From contig NW_003101659.1 in assembly GCF_000003855.2 (NCBI RefSeq), forward strand, positions 89,475 through 153,474: a stretch of 64,000 nt of DNA, written 5' to 3'. The position numbers and the translations under genes were made by a program. Below are positions 55,491 through 64,000 of the stretch, piece by piece; position 1 is the first letter of the stretch, and every line of letters begins with the position of its first letter. A model generated the notes under the pieces. That model was not told where the DNA came from. It worked only from the letters and a program-made list of their open reading frames with translations, and did no database searches. Source of the stretch: Blastomyces gilchristii SLH14081 (Eukaryota > Ascomycota > Eurotiomycetes > Onygenales > Ajellomycetaceae).

Positions 55491-57751
55491 CTACTCTGAT
55501 TGGGACTTTTGCCGCCGTTTCCGCGATGTGTGAATTAGGCGCTGTTGAGCAAGTTTCAAGAAGTATCGTTGAATCATGTCACGCCTGTTACCGAATATTA
55601 GCACCTTTGTTCTTTTAAACCCGTTGATCACAGTTTTGATCATTAAGACTGGATTAAGTAAAAGCGGCTATCACTCACATTAGTATTGCCGTAGTGACGA
55701 TGACGAATGGAATGGCTATTGGCCAGAAGAAGCTAATTGGACGACCAAAGAGTCAGTAGGAAGAACAATCGACACAGATGATTTGGCGCGGAAGATATCT
55801 CGTAGGCAAATTCCGAAAATCAAAATTTAGACACGAAAATTTTGCTACATGAGGAATGAACACCTACGCATCGCTATGGTGTTGCACCCCGTCGAATCGT
55901 TCAAAGTTCATTCCGAAATAGCCCTTTATACGTAGTTAGTAGTTGAAACGTTCCTGGTAGTTGAACAATTATGAACGGGGCGAGATGGTAAAGTAGGAAT
56001 CAAACGCACCGTGAGGAATGTCAGTGGCAGAAACATGCACGTCACAATGGTAAGTTGTTTCATGCTTTCATTCTGGTAAGCTCCTGTATGAAACGGACAA
56101 TAAGTTAGTGAAGTGCATGGGAAAACGCAAGAACAAGAGTTAATCATCAGACCTTACCAATTGTGTTGAAAGTAAGATCAATCATATTATCGGCTGATCG
56201 TCTCATTTGATCATATTCTTCGGTAATAGTGATACAGTGGTCCAGCACATCACCCAAATAGGTATGGCACATTGGGGTGATCCTAACAACTGTAGGCATC
56301 TTAACTCCCTCGGCGTCAGGGGTGCCCGGTTTGCTTATCGCCGGGTCTGAAGGTAGCACATTCACAGATAGACTAGATAAGGTCTTGGTGGGTGCGGATC
56401 CCGAACGGGAAGCTGGCTCGGTTTTATGATCTCGAAGCGCGTTCACAACGCCAGTTACGGGCTGCATTGCGTTACGCAAAACAGCAATTTCTGAGGTCAA
56501 CATATATAGATTTGTAGATTGGTGAATATCGGGATCAGTGAGGACCTTTAGTTCCAGGTCTCCAATTGCATCTTGATATGCTATCGTGACAGGGATTGCC
56601 AGATCGACAATAGCATCGAGTATAGCCTGGACGACCATGCTTGCATCGCAACACTGGCGTAGAATAGTTTCAGGTGATGTTAATCGTTGGACAATTGGTG
56701 TCTCGATATCTTCGGCGCTGGCTTCGAAAAAAGAAGTTACGGTATTATCTGCATGAAGGAAGAGTGAAACTTGTTCAATGGCAACACCTAGGCCTCTGGA
56801 GGCAAGGACGGCATGCCGTTCCATGAAGTCAATGCGATCCTCATTAGGACCGCCTCGGTAGCGTTGAAGAGATCGTAGCCTGCTGATTCTTGAACCGCCC
56901 AACGGGAGGGATTTACCTTCACCAAATGAGTTGTCAAATGGGAGTTCGCCTGCCTGTGACCCAAGCCTTTTCTTGCTCTGGGAGGGCGTCAGAATGTCCA
57001 TAAGGGCTGACATAATTACTCCTCGCTTCTTTATGTGTTTCCGCCTTTTTTTGGACTTCTCATATGACCGGCCATCAAATCCATGCTCGCTATCGCTTTC
57101 TCCAGAGGACTCAGTAAACTGTCCATTCGACTGAAGCTTGACTAGCTTTTGCATCGCAAGAACAATAAAGGTGTTGTCCGAAAACCAGTCTACTTTGGTA
57201 CGATTCACGGAGTGTAATAAATCCTCAATCGCCAATCGGTGCAGCCCCTTATGACTAGCCAGCAAGCTAACAACATCCCAGCTCAGCCCATTCACGTTGA
57301 TCCATCGACATAGGACCCACGGTTCCCTTTCCTTATTTAAAAATGGCCGCAACGTATTATTATCTAGATGATACATTCGCATATCATTCTGAGAGAAATC
57401 CACAACCGTAATGTCGCATTGTATGCTTTGATCTCGAAGTAAAGACTCTCCCCCTGTACGGTATGGAGGAAGAGGTTCCGTTGGATCAAGGCCGGGCTCT
57501 TCTCCTGGGTGCCAGTTATTACTTTCCGCTATGCTTCCTCCACGGTGGTAAGAACGAGCAGTATCTGAGCGTTTGGCACGTCGCCTTATGAAGTCCTGCG
57601 ATTCGACACGATGAAGACCCGTAATATCTGGATGCGCAGTCGGGGTGGTGGATGAATGTTCAAGTGCGGGAAAGGCGGATAGTGCCTCAACATCAGGAGG
57701 AGAGCCGCTGGCAGGGTTTGCCATGCCGTAGTCACGTACTTCAATGCTCAT
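55491..57751 (-). CDS. CorA-type magnesium transporter
   Basis: Five exons on the minus strand: 56158-57751, 56010-56083, 55868-55923, 55679-55732, 55491-55584, giving 623 aa. A long, Ser/Pro-rich cytosolic N-terminus leads into the CorA alpha/beta domain ([31 protein letters not shown]). After TM1 ([15 protein letters not shown]) comes the selectivity motif YGMN-like GYFGMN, with GMN at about 560-562 in a 56-bp exon. TM2 ([17 protein letters not shown]) and a basic tail follow. All splice sites are GT-AG and keep frame. It should carry Mg2+ or another divalent cation across the plasma or vacuolar membrane. The start at 57751 is the first ATG; the conserved domain begins far downstream of it. 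Confidence 0.9.
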
Positions 57752-59136
57752 TTGAAAGAGTGCCGGAAGAACTAAGATGGGGTTATAGTACTCCGTATTT
57801 TGCAGAGAAGACTTGGGAATAATAGAATTAGCAGGCAAGCATATGTTCTCACTGTGAGGTGATGACAGCCCAACACATTCAACAGGGGTTTCTCCTCTCA
57901 GACCGCCTCAAGAGTACCGTAAGCTCGAAGAATCACCGACGGTTAGGTGCATGTGGACGCAGCCTCTGCTTTCACTCATTCATTAAAAAAATGGAGACAA
58001 TACGCGTAGCACTCAATTGGAGAAAGCTTTCTTTTGTTTTCAATCCCTGTTACCGTTGGAACAGAGCTTGAATGCTGCCGTGGGTAGAGGTTGCGGGCTC
58101 ATCGCTTGGGGGTAGGGAATCACAGTTGACCATGGGTATGGGACGAAAAAAGACCTGGGCAAACCGATACAACAATCGATTCTCGGACAGAGTAAGTTTT
58201 GAAGAATATAAATAAATAAATTAGGGGGAGTAGGTGAGTTGAACAAGGAAGAAAAAAGAAGGGCAGGCAGAGGACATATGGAGTTGATGTCGTCAGTCTC
58301 AGCCGCGAAATAAATAAATAAATCTGGTCATGGAAGCTTTTCGGGCCAACCCTGGGACCCAAAACATCTTGGCGCGCCTTAATCCCAACTGAGGCGGATC
58401 CCAGGGGAAAGGTATGTACAGTACGGAGTACTCTGTACATGTACGGAGATCCTCTCAAAAGTTTTGATTAGCATTAAGAATTTAAGGTGTAACTTTGCAG
58501 GCATAGTATTCTCATTCCCTCTCTTAACCAGAGTTCTCAGGGAGGTTAATGTCGGTGGCACTTGAATAACCAGCTACAGCTTAACTAAAGCTAGCCTAAA
58601 TCCTAGGGGCTTGAGAATGGAAATGGTAACAGTATTAGCTTAAATTCTTAACGCTAATCAAAACTTTTGAGAGGATCCTCCGTATATAGCATGACGTGGA
58701 CAAATTTAGATTACATCGTAAAAAAGTTCAGAAGATACATATCATATATTTCCCCTCCCCTCTCTCGGAGCACACAATTTTAAAGTGAAAAGTCGCGTAT
58801 ACCTGCCAGACCAATGCGCCGAATCACAGAAGCCCAGCCGCCCTATCAACATGATCACAGATATGAACAAGAGAACGATAATGTTAAGATACATGTCCAA
58901 GAAATATAAGAGGAAAAAATAGTGTTGTATGCATACGAAAGAAATAAAAGAGATACTTCAGGGAATATTAGTTGAAATAAAGACAGCTAACAAGTGTCAG
59001 CTTAAGTATGAAAATATTAACCGTGAATGAAAGGTGCTTGTCCCAGGTATCGCTAACTTATCATTAAACGGAAAGTCCAATGCCAATATATATACAAGAA
59101 TGGAATGGTGGAATGATGGAATGATGGCGGCATCAA
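57752..59136. other. Intergenic region with a MITE
   Basis: About 1.4 kb upstream of the CorA-type gene and downstream of the polymerase gene. It holds a MITE (58442-58684), TACTCCGTA copies at 57789 and 58422, and two (AAAT)n tracts near 58208 and 58308. No gene is recognised; frames at 57859-58071 and 58120-58458 (-) have no motif. Confidence 0.5.
58442..58684. mobile_element. MITE with about 47-bp terminal inverted repeats (243 bp)
   Basis: The left arm (58442-58488) and right arm (58638-58684) are inverted repeats that differ by one transition, one extra C and two inner bases. They begin TACGGAG and end CTCCGTA, so the terminal TA may be a TA target duplication as in Tc1/mariner elements. 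The central roughly 150 bp is non-coding. Superfamily assignment is an inference from the TA ends. Confidence 0.75.
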
Positions 59137-62100
59137 TCATAGGCCAGGCGAGGGCCTTGGCTTCCACGCAGCTCGATGAGGACTAAACTGTGGCGATTTC
59201 GCAAAGTTGGTCGCCTTCTTTGTACTATTGAGGAGCGCGGGCTGAACTTCCATGAGAATGGCCCTTTGTGGTTCAGCGTGTGGTGGTACGGTTGACTTGG
59301 CTCGCGTTTTGCGAGGGGAGGTTGATGCGGATTTCGTAGTTGAGGATTTTGAGTCGAGCGCCGGTTGGGAAGGCTTCTTGGTCATTTCCTTGATAATTTC
59401 GCGCAGTTCCTTATCATCACTGCAAATCTGCGCCTTTATGAAATTTGGATTTCGGGAGTTCTGTAATGGGGCCATGACTGGTTGTCGGGGAGTATACTGG
59501 TATTTTTCTGGGGCGGGAGGGGTATTAGGTTCAATGGAAGGATCTAACTGGGCCTCAACACCTTTGTTGAGGAGATTTTCAATATCTAAACTTTCGCCAT
59601 GCGGTATTTTGTTGGGGTGAGACGGTGTAATGCAATCCATGTCCACCTCCTTTCTCAGGACCTTGTCGATATCGACAGCAGAGAAATAAGCACATGACTG
59701 GGGGAGGTCGTCAATCCCCATCTCCTGCGAGAACATAGCTCGAGTCCAGAGATTCGCAATCTGTAGCGCCATGGCGGCGCGGTACTTGTCATGTTCTTTG
59801 ACCAGATACCTGATTTCATCATGCACAGTAATTGCGAGACGGGCGTCCAAATTGAAACGACGAATAAGGAAGTCCATTGAGATGATGAGCAAGTGCAAGT
59901 AGTCCACACCAGATGATTGAATCGCCCAATTTATTCGTGATGTCATAAAACTTCCCTTGTTGATGAAGCGGCGCATAAGGGCTTCCGTGATTCCTGCTCC
60001 AAGCACAGGAGTTCTCGGTCTTTCTTGTTCTGCAAACTCCTCAAGTTTATTGAATACGAACGATTCGGTGCCCCCCCTCCAGAAAGGATTGTCACTCAGT
60101 ATCTTTCGGTTGGTTCGAACGCCCTTTGTTTCCTTATATAGCTTCGCCGCGACCTGCTTTGTCTCGTGTTCCGACATGGAGGGGTTGAATTGGCGAAGGA
60201 GTGTGGCCGCGAACTTGAGGCCTGCCCCATATATTCGACCATAATTGAAAACTTTGGCATCGTTTCGGGAGATTCCCAAGATTTTTGCTGTTTTCGAATG
60301 TAAATCTGTGCCAGCTGCTTTCGTTCCTTCCAGAGTCATGAACCCGATGGCATTACCACCATGAATCTGAAACTGTGCGTCTCCCACGAGACTGGCAATC
60401 CAGAGCTCCTCTGAATCCACGTCGGCACCAACAAACACATAACCTGGGGGTGCCGTAACCATAGCTTTGAGCTCTGACCCCACCCGGTTAGCTTTGGCGT
60501 TGCTAGCAGTTAGCCAGGTGTTCTCTACTGCTCGTCGAGTAATAGTGCCCATTGGGATAATTTGGGGTAATATATAACCCTGCTTAAATGATGGGTTCGA
60601 TATCGATTTGTTTTTAAGCCGTTCGACGTCGTTGTGGTAAACTACCAGCTGGCTCCTGATCCTATCCCTTGCACTGATCCAGTAAGAACAGGACGCGTTC
60701 ATTTCCAAAGCTTCCTTGGCTAGGGCAAATTGGGAGGAGAGTTTGCCTCCTTCAAAATACTGCAAATACCCCTTCGCAAGCGGACTGGTGCAACGAGCTT
60801 CAGGCCCATCCTTGTGTGGAAGTTTAAAATATATATGCTCTCTATCATCTCGGAGACTCAGATTCTTTTCTTCAGCCATGTTGCATGGCGCAAGTGCCTG
60901 ATTCTCGAACTTCTTGATTTCTCTTTTAGGGACTTGGAACGTCCAGCCATGCACATCCGACCAAACAAGCGGATATCCAAGCCAAGAGAGTTTTAAGAGA
61001 ATTGGTGCTAAACGTGTGCGAACACTCAGGTTGATAGGGGAGGTGCTTGTTGCGAAGAGGCCTTTGTACCATTTTGGCATTCCAGGCATTTTCTGTCTTG
61101 CAGCAGGCCGAGGAGGGTCACCCTTCTTTTTCCCTTTAACCATTCTTATTTCCTGTCCGGACCAGTCTAGCTGTCGTAACCATGGGTCATTCTCATATAT
61201 TTCAGGTTTATCCTTTACGGCTAAGGCGCTGTCACAAAGTTTCAGTAGCCGCCTCTGGACATCCTCTAGGAGGCGTTGGTAGGTTTCCTCGGCATTTTTC
61301 AAGTACTCCTCCCAGGTGTTGTTGACTGGCAAAATAACAGAGGAAAGGTGTCTCAAGGCCCCAAAACTAACCGGATGCGGGCATACCTCCAAAAAGTTAG
61401 GGAAAACCTGCTTGTAGACACGATGAGTGATCGAGACATCAGCTGCGCAGTAATCTAGAAGCTCATCAAGCCGTTCCAGAATGCCCGGGCGATCGAGTTC
61501 ACCAAAATGATCCCGTTGGGCTTTATCAATTGTAACGTTGCAATGGAATTTTGCAACATCACGTAAAGAGTTGACAGAGCTCCTACCCACCCAGAGCTCT
61601 TCCTCTTCTTCTGTAAGTAGTTTGTTTTCAAGCAGCGCTGCAAGCTCAACTGAATTATTTTCCCTCAAGAGTTTATCCCTGAGGTCACGATTTTTCTTAT
61701 GCCGCATCCAGGTGGGCCGTTGTTGAGAACACATCCCGTTAACGGCAACGTGAAGAGACATGGTATCGATAAAGAAATTGCCGGTTTGTTTAATGTCATA
61801 TTCTTCCAAAATCCTTGCACGATCATATCCAACATTGTGGCCCACAATGATTCGGGCTTGAGATGGAGATCCAAGCGGGACAAGCTGCCGTTCGTTTTTT
61901 GTCTCGCCGAGAAGATAAGGAGATAACCAGGCATACCAAGCATTTGGGCTCGCCGCACACGCCATTACTGCAAACGATGATTCTTTCCACATCACTTCCG
62001 TGTCGAATGTTAGCATCTCTTCGTTGGGTGCATCAACCTCCTCAGTGGACCCATTCGCATTATACTTCGTCCATCCACTCCTTCTGATCCATTTTTTCGG

Positions 62101-62639
62101 TGCAGGTGGGAGATTGATCTTTGCATATTGTTTGGCGTTTGTCAGGTAAGGTTCTGAAGAATCCATCCCTAATTTGTAAAAGTGCTCGTCCATAGTTTGG
62201 CCTTTGAGGGGAGGTATATCGAAGGCAATTGGATGCGAGCCATCCTGAGTTTTCCCAAGTAAATCGTGGCGAGAAAGATGATCCTTTGAAAGTTCAATCA
62301 ATTCCGAGTTAGGGGGGGTGGGTTCCCGCAGGAAAATTTGCGAATGGACATGGCTGCTTAACTGCTGGACTCCGATTTCATTAAATCGGGCAGTAGAGGG
62401 AACTAGACATATATGTGATGAGCGGGCTACGCATTCTTTGAGCGCAAGGATCGTGTAAACTTACCTGCCAGTGTTTTTAGCCTTCCACCCTCACCAGGCG
62501 ATTCAGTCACCGCAGTTGTATACCATCGTAAGTCCAACCGTTGCTGTTTGGGCTGCCGGCTTGTTCCTACTGATAGACGGAGAGGCCGCGAGGATGTCCG
62601 GAGTACGCCTCTCGAAGTAGCGCATAACGACAGGAGCAT
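59137..62639 (-). CDS. mip1: Mitochondrial DNA polymerase gamma (Mip1)
   Basis: Replicates mitochondrial DNA. Two exons: 62465-62639 and 59137-62402, giving 1,146 aa. The Arg/Ser-rich N-terminus (SSRPLRLSVGTSRQ) is a mitochondrial presequence. The 3'-5' exonuclease motifs are TFDTEV at about residue 190 (Exo I), GHNVGYDRARI (Exo II) and YCAADVSITHRVY (Exo III). Polymerase motifs are A VDSEELWIAS at about 715, B RNDAKVFNYGRIYGAG at about 769 and C HDEIRY at about 917. All acidic catalytic residues are present. A 140-residue C-terminal tail rich in Ser/Lys/Pro follows, comparable to fungal C-terminal extensions. The exon 1 donor GTAAGT and acceptor TAG restore the frame (LKTLA-VPSTARFNEIG). Confidence 0.94.
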
Positions 62640-63709
62640 CCTTACGCGATGAAAAGAGCTTCAATTACAATAACATGGCGCGCTCAGAAACTTCAAACCC
62701 GCCATAAAACCCGCATTATTAGTTTGAGCTATGGGATGGATTGCGGAAGTAATTAGGACATTGTATCCCAGATTCTCTTGAGCACTTGGCGCGATCCTGA
62801 CGGAATAACTATTCTCCCGGTATCTTGCCATACCATAACTACGGAGTACCATAGAGCGTAGTTTAGGTATTTTGCGACTAATCCCTATTTGGAGTTCGGA
62901 ATAACAATGTTCCATGATACGGGCAATCAACCTCCTCCCAAGCGCGGATATCAGTCCTATCCACAGCTTCATCTCTGAGCCTTTTTCATTAGAAGTTATT
63001 TTCTCTTGATTGGCTTCTCTGCCTAATTTTACCACACTCCCTGGCCTAACCGTCTCTACTTCTTCTATCAACCATTCCCCGGAACCCGAAAACAACTATC
63101 TTTCCTCACTCGCTTCTACCGCCTCTCCTTCTCCCGCTATCTATCAGCTTCCTCCAAGCCAATCTCCAACTCACCTCAGAGCCCACCGCCAAGTTCTCCT
63201 TTGGCTACTCTCGAGTATCTGAAGCCGCCAGAACGCCCAAGCTCCAGATATTCGGTTTTGCGTTTTTTCTGGAATGCCTCGACCTACGTCTTAAACTTTA
63301 GCGAGCTTTCCCGCATCAGCTGTAACTATTTACATCTAACTTTACCGATCGAATCACCAGTACTGACGAATTCTCTTTTCAGATACACGTTTACACAGTA
63401 GAACCCGAGATTTCTCGTGCCGTTGCAGTTAATTTACTTTGGTCGCTACCTCTAGCTCTATTCGCTCTTCTCGTCTTCAACCCACCATACGATTGGTCGA
63501 CTCTCCATCTTTGTTCACATCCTGTAGTAAATTTGTATAGGTGGAGATCTCAAGGATTTCAAAGCTATTCATAGTTTTAAAAACAAAGTACATGCATGGT
63601 CAGCTTTTCCATATTCGCCTCACAACCGGAATTTTATTCACCAAGCAACGCCACCACTGGCGTTTCTCATTAACCGCCATACATTTCACACTATCTTTCT
63701 CCCTTACCC
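62640..63709. promoter_or_regulatory. Divergent upstream region, mip1 / SIM-containing gene
   Basis: About 1.07 kb between divergent starts. It contains a TACGGAGTA copy at 62840. From 63020 onward the + strand is strongly CT-rich, which suits a long leader of the next gene. A 144-codon open frame at 62661-63095 (-) and shorter ones have no motif and are not called. Confidence 0.45.
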
Positions 63710-64000
63710 ATGAATAACGATTCTTTTGTTGATCTTACCATCTCTTCGCCGCCATTATCAGTGGAGCAAAGTTCGTCGAACATGTTTGTTCATCGAGCAA
63801 GAAGTCAACGGCCGTTAGATATCACGGCCGGCGCTCCAGCACCCAAAAGACGACGAGTTGACAATTCTTCTGCTGCTGGGCCTTCGTCACATCCGGCACG
63901 GTATCAGAGGCAAATAAACAGTTTGGATGACGACCCAGATATCGAGTCGATTGATCTCACGGAGGTAAACGACAGAGTATCGCTTGCCAAGGTCCTCTCG
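63710..64000 (+). CDS. Nuclear protein with SUMO-interaction-like motifs, 5' part
   Basis: The first 97 codons of a gene that runs off the window. The ATG at 63710 opens MNNDSFVDLTISSPPLSVEQ, and the frame stays open to the end. VDLTIS and IDLTEV match SUMO-interacting motif cores next to acidic residues (DDDPDIESIDLTEV). A basic stretch PKRRRVD looks like a nuclear localisation signal. This layout is seen in SUMO-targeted ubiquitin ligases such as Slx8/RNF4 and other RING or chromatin proteins, but the catalytic domain would be outside the window, so the function is inferred weakly. Confidence 0.6.
   Translation, partial: MNNDSFVDLTISSPPLSVEQSSSNMFVHRARSQRPLDITAGAPAPKRRRVDNSSAAGPSSHPARYQRQINSLDDDPDIESIDLTEVNDRVSLAKVLS

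Noticed and set aside
62661..63095. 144-codon minus-strand frame upstream of mip1
   Set aside because: No motif; it lies in the divergent promoter region and overlaps the likely leader of the next gene.
1..64000. tRNA genes, rRNA and CRISPR arrays
   Set aside because: No B-box like GGTTCGANTCC in a cloverleaf context was noticed by eye, no rRNA stretches, and no regularly spaced repeats; a covariance-model scan was not possible.

Overview
The window is nuclear DNA from a filamentous ascomycete. Genes are separated by intergenic gaps of about 0.3 to 2 kb. Most are split by short GT-AG introns of about 50-190 bp, with TATA-poor, CT-rich leaders. The encoded proteins (P450nor, pyruvate decarboxylase, Rad5, Mip1, LDB19-type arrestin, DHA1 transporter) look like Eurotiomycetes. 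The mix of GC-balanced gene blocks with a long AT-rich, mutated transposon island suggests Onygenales/Ajellomycetaceae, but this placement is an inference from sequence style only.

Layout. 1-681: 3' part of a 2-oxoglutarate/Fe(II) oxygenase. 2216-4382: five-exon pyruvate decarboxylase. 4383-17061: transposon island. It holds a 6.2-kb minus-strand Ty1/copia element (TSD ACAAT) carrying an unmutated 506-bp hAT-type MITE. In its right-hand target-site duplication sit two head-to-tail, equal-length (2,888 bp) internally deleted copia elements flanked by CAACA. 17810-18559: flavin-reductase-like protein. 21529-23392: ten-exon P450 nitric oxide reductase (CYP55). 23747-24925 (-): NmrA/isoflavone-reductase-like protein. 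25394-27458 (-): seven-exon MFS DHA1 transporter. 28498-29379: small membrane protein. 31372-32994 (-): LDB19/ART-type arrestin. 33.0-39.2 kb: gene-poor, low-complexity stretch. 39224-40319: GPI12/PIG-L. 41040-43646 (-): mitochondrial PPR-like protein. 43723-44240: LSM3. 45066-47099: GTPBP1-type GTPase. 48108-49456: low-complexity fungal protein. 49914-53513 (-): Rad5/HLTF-type helicase-ubiquitin ligase. 53907-55188: NDUFAF6-like protein with a GC-AG intron. 55491-57751 (-): CorA-type Mg2+ transporter. 58442-58684: second MITE. 59137-62639 (-): mitochondrial DNA polymerase gamma. 63710-end: start of a nuclear protein with two SUMO-interaction-like motifs.

Functional themes. The right half is housekeeping: mRNA decay and splicing (LSM3), GPI anchors, post-replication repair (Rad5), mitochondrial genome replication and expression (Mip1, the PPR-like protein, the NDUFAF6-like protein), and ion transport. 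The left half is more accessory: oxygenase, PDC, NO reductase, an NmrA-like reductase and a drug transporter. No polyketide or peptide synthase backbone is visible, so a secondary-metabolite cluster is not supported.

The most interesting signal is the mutation spectrum of the transposon island. Comparing an intact LTR with its mutated sibling shows almost only C-to-T/G-to-A changes, mainly at the first C of CC. The mutated copy has no CC or GG left, while CA and TG are common. This is a RIP-like process with a CpC rather than the classical CpA preference. Intron-exon structures were built by hand from splice sites, reading frame and remembered family motifs, and were not checked against transcripts.
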